Origin: Haloarcula marismortui ATCC 43049
GTDB lineage: Archaea > Halobacteriota > Halobacteria > Halobacteriales > Haloarculaceae
DNA length: 64,000 nucleotides
Assembly: GCF_000011085.1 (NCBI RefSeq)
Contig: NC_006393.1
Coordinates: 1 to 64,000, forward strand
Direction: 5' to 3'
Shown: positions 26,102 through 32,910 of the stretch, one piece after another
Layout: the number at the start of each line of letters is the position of its first letter
Position numbering within the stretch: position 1 is the first letter of the stretch
The notes under the pieces: model-generated
Database searches by the model: none
Seen by the model: the letters and a program-made list of their open reading frames with translations, nothing else
Told to the model about the DNA's origin: nothing
Position numbers and translations under genes: made by a program

Positions 26102-27328
26102 TCATCCAACGTTGTTCATAGCGGCAATGTCACGGATGGTATCGATCTCCGTTGTGAGATGAAGGACATCAGACATCGCCTCAATGGCGCTCGTAAACGG
26201 AACATCAAGCTCGTAGTTGTAGTAGTTCCCCCGAGAACCGCTCCGATTTTCGTGGGCCGAGAGGATGCCTAACATCCGAAGGTCTGAGAGGTGGTTATGG
26301 AGCGACCGCTGACCGAGCGCATCAGTTTCAGAGGACTCACAGAGTGACCGATACTCCTCGTAGAGGTCACGGGTCCGACACGGCGTTTCCTCTTTAGCTG
26401 CTTTCGAAATCACTGCCAATAGTGCAAGGCGGCCATGCGTCGTCAACTCGCGCATTCCTTCTTCGACCCGCTCTTGTTCGAGTTGTGAGCGAGCATCCTC
26501 GATGTGCCCTTCTTTGATCATCTCAGCTTCCCGGTTTTCCGCGATTTCACCACCCAACCGAAGGAGATCAAGCGCCTGCCGGGCACTGCCACTGTCTCTG
26601 GCGGCGAGAGCAGCACACAACTGCAACACACCGGTATCGGTTGACCCATCCGTGACAGCCACTTCGACACGTGATTCGAGAATGTTTTTCAGTTCTGTGG
26701 CATCGTATGGCGGGAACTGGAGTTCCCGCTCACAGAGTGTGTCCTGGACACGAGGGTCGAGCTGGTCACGAAATTTGAAATCGTTGCTGATGCCAATAAC
26801 GCCGACCTTTGCCGAGTCGAGATTCCCATTGGCTCTGGCTCGAGGAAGCTCATAGAGCAGCTCATCTCGGTCGCCGATTGAATCAACTTCATCAAGCACG
26901 ATGAGAATGGTCCCACCGATGGCCTCAAGCTCCTGATAGAGCTTTTTAAATACGGTTTGCTGTGGATACCCGGTCGTACTGATTTCGCCGCCGGATGGGC
27001 GGAGTTCATTGACGAGCTCCACAGCGACCTGATACGAGGAGTTGAGCGTCTTGCAATTGAGCGAAATAATGGAGAGATCGATGTCATCGTACGCAGCGAC
27101 GTCGTCCTGAAGCCGGTCAAGAAGGTAGTCGGTGACGGCTGTTTTCCCGACACCCGTATTTCCGTAGAGAAAGATGTTGTTTGGTTCCCACCCATCGATC
27201 ACCGGCTGGAGAGCGTTCATATACTCCTCAATTTCTTCATCCCGCTCCTCAATCCGTTCCGGTTGGTAGGACTCCCCCAGGGCGTCTTTGTTCCGGAAGA
27301 TGTTTTGCTTCCGCTCGAACCGACGCAT
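26102..27328 (-). CDS. orc1/cdc6: Orc1/Cdc6 replication initiator
   Basis: 408 aa. AAA+ ATPase with Walker A GNTGVGKT (56-63), Walker B LIVLDEVD (142-149), sensor 1 at N182 in GISNDF and sensor 2 at R250 in DSGSARQALDLL. A C-terminal winged helix follows (about 315-400). ORB-like boxes flank the gene on both sides, so it should bind its own origin. Typical plasmid/second-replicon Orc by its divergence and surroundings. Confidence 0.96.
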   Translation of the reverse strand: MRRFERKQNIFRNKDALGESYQPERIEERDEEIEEYMNALQPVIDGWEPNNIFLYGNTGVGKTAVTDYLLDRLQDDVAAYDDIDLSIISLNCKTLNSSYQVAVELVNELRPSGGEISTTGYPQQTVFKKLYQELEAIGGTILIVLDEVDSIGDRDELLYELPRARANGNLDSAKVGVIGISNDFKFRDQLDPRVQDTLCERELQFPPYDATELKNILESRVEVAVTDGSTDTGVLQLCAALAARDSGSARQALDLLRLGGEIAENREAEMIKEGHIEDARSQLEQERVEEGMRELTTHGRLALLAVISKAAKEETPCRTRDLYEEYRSLCESSETDALGQRSLHNHLSDLRMLGILSAHENRSGSRGNYYNYELDVPFTSAIEAMSDVLHLTTEIDTIRDIAAMNNVG

Positions 27329-27364
27329 AGGGAATCTTTCACAAGAGGGATATATAAAACCACC

Positions 27365-27616
27365 TCTGCATCTGTTTCAAGTGAAGCCACTCACACACAC
27401 CACTGTTTCGAGTGAAGAACTAGACTAGAGTAGTTACTAGAACAACAGTCCACTGTTTCATCTAAAGCGCTGACACTAGTCTAATTGGCCAGAATCCCGA
27501 TTCTGGTAGTAGCGGTATTGAAACTCTTGTTTTTAGCTGCTTTGTGGTCAGTGACTAATTGCTGGGGTTCCACAGGGCCTCCACCCTTTCCCGGCTTCAC
27601 ATGAAAGAGTGGTGTG
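27365..27616. other. Origin: upstream ORB-like boxes, one inverted
   Basis: In the region before orc1: TTTCAAGTGAAG ending at 27386, ACCACTGTTTCGAGTGAAG ending at 27417, a weak CACTGTTTCATCTAAAG ending at 27467, and an opposite-orientation copy CTTCACATGAAAGAGTGGT from 27595. Between 27467 and 27595 lies an unwinding-type AT-richer segment. Together with the iterons at 25885-26050 these define the origin. Confidence 0.8.
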
Positions 27617-27665
27617 TCTCTCCCCCCGGGGTTTCGCTGTCCCATCTCGAAGTTGATGCTCTCAA

Positions 27666-27708
27666 GCTAACCAACCTCTAGCGTCAGTTGGGGAAAGTGT
27701 TGGTTAGT
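27666..27708. promoter_or_regulatory. Long-spaced palindrome, copy 3
   Basis: GCTAACCAAC (27666-27675) and GTTGGTTAG (27699-27707) with about 20 bases between 12-bp arms, the right arm less perfect. An ATG follows at 27710, as in copy 2, but its frame (MAATVEFQAPLS) stops after 12 codons where the duplicated segment begins, so the gene it served is truncated. Confidence 0.55.
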
Positions 27709-27743
27709 TATGGCCGCGACTGTGGAATTTCAGGCGCCACTGT

Positions 27744-28167
27744 CTTGACGGACTATCTGACAGTGTTGTCAGAAGGAACAGAGGGAGGATGTCAGATAGA
27801 ATCGTTCGCTCTCAGACTTCTTTTCCTACACCTCATAGAGGGAAGGAAAAGGGAAGTCGTTTCACGTCACTCTAACGAAACGAGAACAAGCGTAGTTTAC
27901 GCACCACATTCGTGTGGATTTTATCGCAGGGGTCTAGTGGGGAATTCGTTACCGCTCTTGTCGACCACCTCCATCTGACACGCTACTCGCGAGTGTGCTG
28001 ACAACACTGTCAGAACGCGTCTCAGTCATCCGCGTTCACCGCTGTTGCCTGGTTCAGCTGATCGAAGTCCGTCGTGTTTGACGGCTCTTCGGCTGTATTC
28101 TGTTTGTTCTCGTGTTCACTGCCGGTTCTGACATCGGCGTCAGCAGTGTCTGCGTTGTGGACGCTAG
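27744..28167. repeat. Origin-flanking direct duplication, right copy
   Basis: Counterpart of 24985-25397. It begins near GACTATCTGACAGTGTTG, contains the inverse palindrome CTGACAACACTGTCAG near 28001-28016, and runs into the last 49 codons of the gene at 28022, which is intact here. This copy therefore looks like the parent and the left one the duplicate. Confidence 0.75.
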
Positions 28168-28987
28168 CTTTCATCTTCCGCTTTGGAACGGTCAGAGTAT
28201 GTGGTTTCCCGGAGCGGAAGTTGATCAGTCCATGGTCGGAGCACGTATCGATGTCAACGCAGTCCCTGTGGGCGTCACCATCGACGATCGTGAACCGCTG
28301 GACATCGCGCATGACACGCCCGGCTGTCTTGGAATAGGACTGTGGCTTGACGCCATCCAGCAGGCCTTCGTCTTCAAGCACCTCCACAGCCTGTTCAGTG
28401 TTCATCGTGAACTTCTGGCCGTCTGGCGTGACGTTCTGGTTCGTCTCGCCGCTGGCCTTATTCACGAACCGCTCGTACAGCGCCGCGGCACGTTTCTGTG
28501 ACTTGCTGAGCGATGCGTCGACGCCGGAGTTCAGATCAACCATCATCCGGTGCAGCGGGAGCATATTCTCCCGGCTCTTCTCCGAGGTGCCCTGATTCTC
28601 AGCAGCCGGCTGGGTGTTCGTGACCGACTCTTTCACCGTCCCGTGCTCCTCGACGAACGGCTCAATGTCGCTTTTTTCCACGTCGGGCTCTGGATTCCCG
28701 AACACCAAGCGGTTGAGAGTCTTCCGGCCTGTCTTGTTCGAGGCGATGCTGTTGCCGACCGGCACGCCGCCGACAATCAGGTTCTCTATCTCCTTTGCAT
28801 CACCGCGATACTCGATGGACTCTTGCTCGGCAACCTCCGTTTCGAGTTCGTCAACGCGCTCGCGAAGCTGTTCGTTCTCCGTTCGTAGGTGTGAGACCTC
28901 TTCGATGAGGTCGGCAACAACATCCCGGAGGCCGTTCGGATTCTCGGGCAGTTCGTCGGCAGTTGGTGGAGAGTTGTCGATGCTCAT
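28022..28987 (-). CDS. Coiled-coil plasmid protein of unknown function
   Basis: 321 aa. A coiled coil covers about residues 20-58 (VVADLIEEVSHLRTENEQLR). The central part (KSQKRAAALYERFVNKASGE; VEVLEDEGLLDGVKPQSYSK) has features of a helical DNA-binding domain. C-terminus is Asp/Asn/Thr-rich. Last gene of a leftward run of tiny overlapping genes and next to the origin. Role in replication or maintenance is inference; family not recognised. Confidence 0.75.
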   Translation of the reverse strand: MSIDNSPPTADELPENPNGLRDVVADLIEEVSHLRTENEQLRERVDELETEVAEQESIEYRGDAKEIENLIVGGVPVGNSIASNKTGRKTLNRLVFGNPEPDVEKSDIEPFVEEHGTVKESVTNTQPAAENQGTSEKSRENMLPLHRMMVDLNSGVDASLSKSQKRAAALYERFVNKASGETNQNVTPDGQKFTMNTEQAVEVLEDEGLLDGVKPQSYSKTAGRVMRDVQRFTIVDGDAHRDCVDIDTCSDHGLINFRSGKPHTLTVPKRKMKASVHNADTADADVRTGSEHENKQNTAEEPSNTTDFDQLNQATAVNADD

Positions 28988-29202
28988 TGGGCACCTCCCG
29001 TTCGTGGACCGCTGACTGTACCGTGGGCGATGCCCTCGGACGTTTCACTCAGCACGGCGCGATTGGTAGCAATCGCATTGTAGGTAGTCGGCTCGAGCTG
29101 GGAACGGTGGCCCCTTCTCAGGTGCGTTGTGGTCTCGTAGTGTCTTCTCTGTCCTGCGACTTGCACGTGCGATGAGTTAGAACCGCCAGCAGCGTCAGAC
29201 AT
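28984..29202 (-). CDS. Small protein, 72 aa, of the micro-operon
   Basis: Starts at ATG 29202 (MSDAAGGSNSSHVQVAGQRR) and overlaps the next gene by 4 bases (ATGA at 28984-28987). Basic and His-rich N-terminal half, Thr/Asn-rich centre. A longer frame to 29376 is antisense-like. Function unknown. Confidence 0.6.
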   Translation of the reverse strand: MSDAAGGSNSSHVQVAGQRRHYETTTHLRRGHRSQLEPTTYNAIATNRAVLSETSEGIAHGTVSGPRTGGAQ

Positions 29203-29473
29203 TGGTATCCTCCTCGACAAGACTGCGAACGACATCGGCGTTTGACCCGCGAGCGATACTGACACGGTCAGTAGCGACGTTGACCATCTTCTCGGACGAC
29301 TCGACAAGCACCCGCGGCGGGGCGTCGTACTCCTCGTAGGTGTAGCGCTCGCGAACGATCCCAAGCAACGAGCCACTCTCCAGCCGGTCGACCTTCACGG
29401 GCGTGCCGACGTCGGCGGTGTCGTCAGCGCGCGCCTGACGTTTGGCCGGCGCGCCCTGGCTGGCTTTACTCAT
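29195..29473 (-). CDS. Small protein, 92 aa, of the micro-operon
   Basis: ATG at 29473 (MSKASQGAPAKRQARADDTA). After a basic N-terminus comes a beta-rich stretch VGTPVKVDRLESGSLLGIVR and a VLVESSEKMVNVATDRV segment. Its end overlaps the 29202 start by 8 bases. Function unknown. Confidence 0.65.
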   Translation of the reverse strand: MSKASQGAPAKRQARADDTADVGTPVKVDRLESGSLLGIVRERYTYEEYDAPPRVLVESSEKMVNVATDRVSIARGSNADVVRSLVEEDTNV

Positions 29474-29477
29474 CGGC

Positions 29478-29606
29478 CTACCCCCGCTTGCGAACTTTCC
29501 CGAGCGCATCGAGCAGCACCGCCTCGGCGTCGGCGTCTTCTTCGTCGGCGACGAGATCGGCGACCTCGACGACGCGGTCGACAGCGGTATCGGACTCACT
29601 CTGCAT
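29478..29606 (-). CDS. Small acidic protein, 42 aa
   Basis: ATG at 29606, beginning MQSESDTAVDRVVEVADLVA and ending in a basic KVRKRG. One amphipathic helix predicted. It overlaps the upstream 68-aa gene by 11 bases and lies 4 bases before the 92-aa gene. Existence rests on operon tiling and composition. Confidence 0.5.
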   Translation of the reverse strand: MQSESDTAVDRVVEVADLVADEEDADAEAVLLDALGKVRKRG

Positions 29607-29802
29607 CGTCGCCCTCCTGGTCATCGAAGACGATGCGTTCGAGGCGAGCCAGGCGCTGGTCGATATCGTCTTCGGTGATGCACCCGCCATCGGTCAGGGG
29701 TTCGCGGACCGGGCCGCCAACAGCCGCGACTGCGTCGGCGTTGGGCCAGCGCTCGTCGAGCGACCGGCCGTCGACGTCGTAGTAGTTGCCGTGGCCAGTC
29801 AT
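29596..29802 (-). CDS. Small acidic protein, 68 aa
   Basis: Starts MTGHGNYYDVDGRSLDERWP. The C-terminal half is an acidic helix (EDDIDQRLARLERIVFDDQ). Overlaps the gene before it by 4 bases (ATGA). Function unknown. Confidence 0.65.
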   Translation of the reverse strand: MTGHGNYYDVDGRSLDERWPNADAVAAVGGPVREPLTDGGCITEDDIDQRLARLERIVFDDQEGDDAE

Positions 29803-30110
29803 GCAGACCCTCCCGTGGAGTCTTCGGAGTTCGTAAAGCCGTGTTCTTGAAGCACATCGGCCGGTGACCGACCGGACTGGCCGTGGTTTCCTCGCGGGTC
29901 AGGTTCGTCGTTCATCTTCGCCGCACAGACACGACAGAGCCCGTAGCGTTCGCGGTCGCTTTCGTCGGCGACCCGGAACGCTTCGGAACCACTCGTGGTA
30001 TGGTTGCACAGCGGCTCCGGGTCATCACGGGTGGATTCCGGTGCTGGGTGATGGACTTTGGCGTCGTTCCACTGGGATTTCGGCATGATGTAAAACTCGT
30101 CTTGGTCCAT
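29799..30110 (-). CDS. Small protein with Cys/His zinc-type motif, 103 aa
   Basis: A likely metal site is formed by CNH near residue 35 and CRVC near residues 59-62 (LCNHTTSG ... YGLCRVCAAKM). The tail contains SPADVLQEHGF, a possible helix. It shares one base of start/stop with the gene upstream. Function unknown; nucleic-acid or protein binding is plausible. Confidence 0.68.
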   Translation of the reverse strand: MDQDEFYIMPKSQWNDAKVHHPAPESTRDDPEPLCNHTTSGSEAFRVADESDRERYGLCRVCAAKMNDEPDPRGNHGQSGRSPADVLQEHGFTNSEDSTGGSA

Positions 30111-30493
30111 CAGCAGTCACCTCCCGTCGTCCGGTCGGCGAGGTCGTTCAGGGCGCCAACGGCCGGCCCCGTCTCGGCGGTCGCACAGACCGTGCCGTTG
30201 GTTTGGGACCAGCGGACCAGTCCGGTGTTGTCCAGTTTCGCAATGTGCGTCTGATACAGAGACACGTACACACGCTTGCGCTGTTGGGACTGGAGCTGGT
30301 CGCGGTCAGTGCCGACTTCCGCAGCGGCGACGATCTCCGCCAGATCGGTGAGTTCCAGTCGGCCGTGTTCGTTCACCGTCCGGAGGCACTGGCGTCGGCG
30401 TTCAGACTGGGCGATATCCAGCAGGGCGTCGAACGGGACGCTCACTGCCGGTGGCTCCGGCTCGTCGTCGTTAGAGAGTAGGCGTTTCAGCAT
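30110..30493 (-). CDS. DUF7344-like winged-helix protein
   Basis: 127 aa from ATG 30493 (MLKRLLSNDDEPEPPAVSVP). The core (SERRRQCLRTVNEHGRLELT ... YVSLYQTHIAKLDNTGLVRW) matches haloarchaeal DUF7344 winged-helix domains. Likely the regulator of this run of genes. An upstream extension to 30607 is arginine-rich and unlikely. Confidence 0.75.
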   Translation of the reverse strand: MLKRLLSNDDEPEPPAVSVPFDALLDIAQSERRRQCLRTVNEHGRLELTDLAEIVAAAEVGTDRDQLQSQQRKRVYVSLYQTHIAKLDNTGLVRWSQTNGTVCATAETGPAVGALNDLADRTTGGDC

Positions 30494-30588
30494 CCGGCCA
30501 CCCCCGCAGCGACGGTGCTGCTTTCTGGGTCGATACAGTTTTCCGGGGCCTCGGCAAATACCGAGGCGCGGTCGTTGGGTTGCTTCAT
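30487..30588 (-). CDS. Possible first gene of the micro-operon, 33 aa
   Basis: ATG at 30588: MKQPNDRASVFAEAPENCID, then PESSTVAAGVAGC and stop. It overlaps the winged-helix gene by 7 bases, in line with the tiling of the genes downstream. Short, so supported only by position. Confidence 0.35.
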   Translation of the reverse strand: MKQPNDRASVFAEAPENCIDPESSTVAAGVAGC

Positions 30589-30801
30589 GGCGCTGGAACG
30601 ACCGCATTGGGTCGGTGTGCCTGCACCGGCCCGCTTTCGTAGACGGACCTTACTGACCCTTGAGCAGTCGTTATGACTATCATTATAGCCGCTGGTATTA
30701 GTACTTATGCTACTACTAATTAACTTCTGAATACTAATCTCTATATGCGTAGAAACATCGAACAAATGATATATACGAGCATAGGCAGATTCGTACGTAA
30801 G

Positions 30802-31047
30802 ATGGCTGGCCGAAAGCCGACTGTATCTGACTCCGAAATCCTTCAATTCTTTATCAACTCTGACGACCCATTCCTCACTACAGCAGAGGTGGCCGATTTG
30901 GCAGGATTTTCTACCAATTCGGGAGCGAATAAGCGGCTTACCGAGCTTGAAAAACAGGGATACGTACACTCCAAAACTGTTGGTCGGGGCCTCGCTTGGT
31001 GGATCACCGATGCCGGTCGCGAGTACTTGGAGACGGACGACAGCTAA
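30802..31047 (+). CDS. Winged-helix DNA-binding protein
   Basis: 81 aa from ATG 30802 (MAGRKPTVSDSEILQFF); an ATG at 30745 would add 19 residues. Winged helix: FLTTAEVADLAGFSTNSGAN, then RLTELEKQGYVHSKTV, then the wing and ITDAGREYLE. Divergent from the micro-operon. Two relatives follow at 32561 (fragment) and 32651. Converges with the RelE gene, overlapping by 4 bases. Confidence 0.75.
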   Translation: MAGRKPTVSDSEILQFFINSDDPFLTTAEVADLAGFSTNSGANKRLTELEKQGYVHSKTVGRGLAWWITDAGREYLETDDS

Positions 31048-31298
31048 GAATCGTAGAAGCCGTCGCGGTGGCCGATCCGGAGAACACGAAGGACGGGTTC
31101 GTTTTTGTCCCAGTCGATTTCGGCCCGGTATTCGCGGCCGATTTTCAATTTGAAGGTTTCTCGCCCTTGTAGCCGTTCGAGGTAGTGATCTGGGTTCTCG
31201 CCGGCCTGCTTCAGTTTGTCCCGGATACGTTGTTCGATATCTGGTTGGAACGACGCTAACTCGTCGGTGGCCGATTCGGCCAACAACACATCTGCCAT
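31044..31298 (-). CDS. RelE/ParE-family toxin
   Basis: 84 aa. Fold signature of RelE proteins: helical start (ATDELASFQPDIEQRIRDKL) and a strand block RETFKLKIGREYRAEIDW then LRVLRIGHRDGFYD. It follows the HTH gene by 6 bases in the same direction. By family it would inhibit translation or gyrase; archaeal RelE relatives usually cut mRNA at the ribosome. Confidence 0.8.
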   Translation of the reverse strand: MADVLLAESATDELASFQPDIEQRIRDKLKQAGENPDHYLERLQGRETFKLKIGREYRAEIDWDKNEPVLRVLRIGHRDGFYDS

Positions 31299-31304
31299 CT
31301 GACC

Positions 31305-31649
31305 TCAGGCCTCGTCGAGACTGACGAATTCCTCTTCTTCGAGCCGGCGGTCGGCCTCGGCAGCCACGTCGTCGGCGAGCCGCGGCCCGACGAGTGCGGT
31401 CCAACCCACAGCAGACGCACCGAATTTCTTGCTTGCGACCTTGCCGTCCGACTCCATTTCGCCGAGCCAACGGCGAACTGTCTCGCTGCTGACCTCGATA
31501 TCGAAGTGCTCGGCGAGTGCGTCGGTAATCTCTTTCGTGGTCAACATTGGCTCTTCCGGGCCGGTTTTGTAGTCGAACGCTTTCAGCACATCCTGCTCGG
31601 TCAATTTCGAGCCAAACGTTCCGTCGTCGTTGTGAACTCGTTCGCTCAT
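31305..31649 (-). CDS. HTH antitoxin partner of the RelE protein
   Basis: 114 aa. A winged-helix segment (MLTTKEITDALAEHFDIEVS, then ETVRRWLGEMESDGKVASKK) is followed by an acidic C-terminal tail likely to wrap the toxin. First gene of the pair, with the divergent region to its right holding a long inverted repeat that may be its operator. Confidence 0.72.
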   Translation of the reverse strand: MSERVHNDDGTFGSKLTEQDVLKAFDYKTGPEEPMLTTKEITDALAEHFDIEVSSETVRRWLGEMESDGKVASKKFGASAVGWTALVGPRLADDVAAEADRRLEEEEFVSLDEA

Positions 31650-31688
31650 ACTCTATTATATCTGACCGTCCCGAGTAAGTGTTTTGCA

Positions 31689-31747
31689 CGTACCATATGC
31701 TGCAAAGCAATAGGTTTATGACCTTGTTGTCCGTGACATATGGTACG
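31689..31747. promoter_or_regulatory. 11-bp inverted repeat between divergent genes
   Basis: CGTACCATATG (31689-31699) and CATATGGTACG (31737-31747), perfect, 37 bases apart. It lies 40 bases upstream of the antitoxin start and may be an autoregulatory operator. Confidence 0.5.
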
Positions 31748-31820
31748 GAAGACCGGTCACTCGGGGCACTTGGAGTGTAGAAGTGCCCGCGTGAGTCCAC
31801 CACGCGGGCCGGGCTTCCGT
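31745..31820 (+). ncRNA. Possible cloverleaf-like structured RNA or leader
   Basis: An outer stem ACGGAAG (31745-31751) / CTTCCGT (31814-31820) encloses CCG-loop-CGG, a hairpin GGCACTT / AAGTGCC (31765-31771, 31781-31787) and a hairpin CCGCGTG / CACGCGG (31787-31793, 31801-31807). It lacks a T-arm, so it is not a normal tRNA. It ends 13 bases before the gene at 31834, so it could be a leader element. Shown by base pairing only. Confidence 0.4.
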
Positions 31821-31833
31821 GGTGCGAAAACCC

Positions 31834-32163
31834 ATGAGCAAATCTGCGACACCGACTAGTAAATCTGTCGGCACGACTGACGCACATCCACAGGAACGTA
31901 TTGCCCGCGAACTGCTCACACAGGGCCGCCCACTCTTCCTGGGCGTCGATGGCGAAGGCGCAGCCCACTACTGGGACTCGTATGAATTCGCTGTGGCCGT
32001 CGTCGCTCGCGACAACCGCGCCGAGAAAGTCCCACTCGCAGACACACCGTATGAAACACTCGCAGGATGGTGCGAGTACACGCAGGACGAACGCGGCTGG
32101 GCTGTCGGCCCACACGTCGGCGGCAACATCGTCGACGATCTCGCTCGGGGGCTGAACGCATGA
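31834..32163 (+). CDS. Plasmid-type hypothetical protein, 109 aa
   Basis: ATG 31834 (MSKSATPTSKSVGTTDAHPQ). Ordered part from about residue 25: RIARELLTQGRPLFLGVDGE, then AAHYWDSYEFAVAVVARD. Overlaps the next gene by ATGA. Such pairs are common on haloarchaeal plasmids without known function. The structured segment described at 31745 would be its leader. Confidence 0.7.
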   Translation: MSKSATPTSKSVGTTDAHPQERIARELLTQGRPLFLGVDGEGAAHYWDSYEFAVAVVARDNRAEKVPLADTPYETLAGWCEYTQDERGWAVGPHVGGNIVDDLARGLNA

Positions 32164-32423
32164 GTAAGACCGTTCGCTGTACGGTCGAGAACCGCCAGCG
32201 CGTTCGGCGTGCCGCCCGTGCGCTACAAGAGACTGCCCCGACCGCCGTAGTCGAGACAATGCCGCCGGTCCGCTCGGAACACGACGCCTGGACGCTCGAT
32301 GCCGTGCTTCGCGAGACCGATGGCGTTCCGCCGGAAGTGCTTCGGGAACTCGCGCTGACTGGGCTGACGCTCCAGCCGACGCCCACGCAGGCTGAGCATC
32401 AGTATCTCGTGGCGACGGCCTGA
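32160..32423 (+). CDS. Plasmid-type hypothetical protein, 87 aa
   Basis: ATG 32160 (MSKTVRCTVENRQRVRRAAR). Helical, Arg-rich N-terminus then an acidic stretch (AVLRETDGVPPEVLRELALT). Translationally coupled to the gene before it by a 4-base overlap. Function unknown. Confidence 0.68.
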   Translation: MSKTVRCTVENRQRVRRAARALQETAPTAVVETMPPVRSEHDAWTLDAVLRETDGVPPEVLRELALTGLTLQPTPTQAEHQYLVATA

Positions 32424-32560
32424 GCGAACTGAATAACCTGTTTTTATTATCAGGGCATCCGGACTGCCGTGCGGGCGATCGGTCGTTATGATCACTCCCC
32501 AACACCACGGCGACCGATTCCCGTTGTCTTACCCCCAATTCCGTCTGTGGTGGCCGGCCG

Positions 32561-32620
32561 TATCTCAGACATTACACTCTCACCGACGCCGGCCGCGAGC
32601 ACTTGGAGTCGGCGGATTAA
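32561..32620 (+). pseudogene. C-terminal scrap of a winged-helix gene
   Basis: The frame YLRHYTLTDAGREHLESAD then stop matches the ends of the winged-helix genes at 30802 (ITDAGREYLETDDS) and 32651 (ITDAGRDYLNSES). The front part is missing. Confidence 0.6.
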
Positions 32621-32650
32621 CGAACTGCGGGATATTCAGAGTCTGATAGA

Positions 32651-32872
32651 ATGAAATATGTAGAAAAAGCGATCTTGCGATTCGCGAATGAAAATAAAAT
32701 CTGGTTGACTCCAAGCAATATCGCAAAGAGCACTGGCTACGGCACAAATTACATTCACCAAGAATGTCGCAACCTATTGAATAAAGGATATCTTGAATCT
32801 GGAGACCAACCAGGCAGTCCATCCTACCGGATTACCGACGCCGGTCGCGATTATTTGAACTCGGAGAGTTGA
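32651..32872 (+). CDS. Winged-helix DNA-binding protein, 73 aa
   Basis: Start MKYVEKAILRFANENKIW; helix-turn-helix WLTPSNIAKSTGYGTNYIHQ, wing, and final YRITDAGRDYLNSES. Single-domain winged helix related to the protein at 30802. Lower GC than the surrounding backbone, which suggests separate origin. Confidence 0.72.
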   Translation: MKYVEKAILRFANENKIWLTPSNIAKSTGYGTNYIHQECRNLLNKGYLESGDQPGSPSYRITDAGRDYLNSES

Positions 32873-32910
32873 AGCCCGAAGCGTTTTCTTGTCCGGAGGA
32901 CTATAACAAT

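Noticed and set aside
25315-26121. 268-codon open frame across the origin repeats
   Set aside because: Its repeated HTTLSSEGLTGN peptide is only the 36-bp iteron read as 12 codons; the rest is antisense to the 25490 gene. Not a protein gene.
31745-31820. Possible tRNA gene
   Set aside because: The closing stem is 7 bp, but there is no T-arm, no TTCGA-type loop and the anticodon-like loop has 9 bases. Kept only as a structured RNA candidate.
30487-32538. 683-codon minus-strand frame
   Set aside because: Arginine/serine-rich and antisense or out of frame to several better genes (RelE pair, winged helix, 31834 and 32160 genes). Only its last 33 codons may be real.
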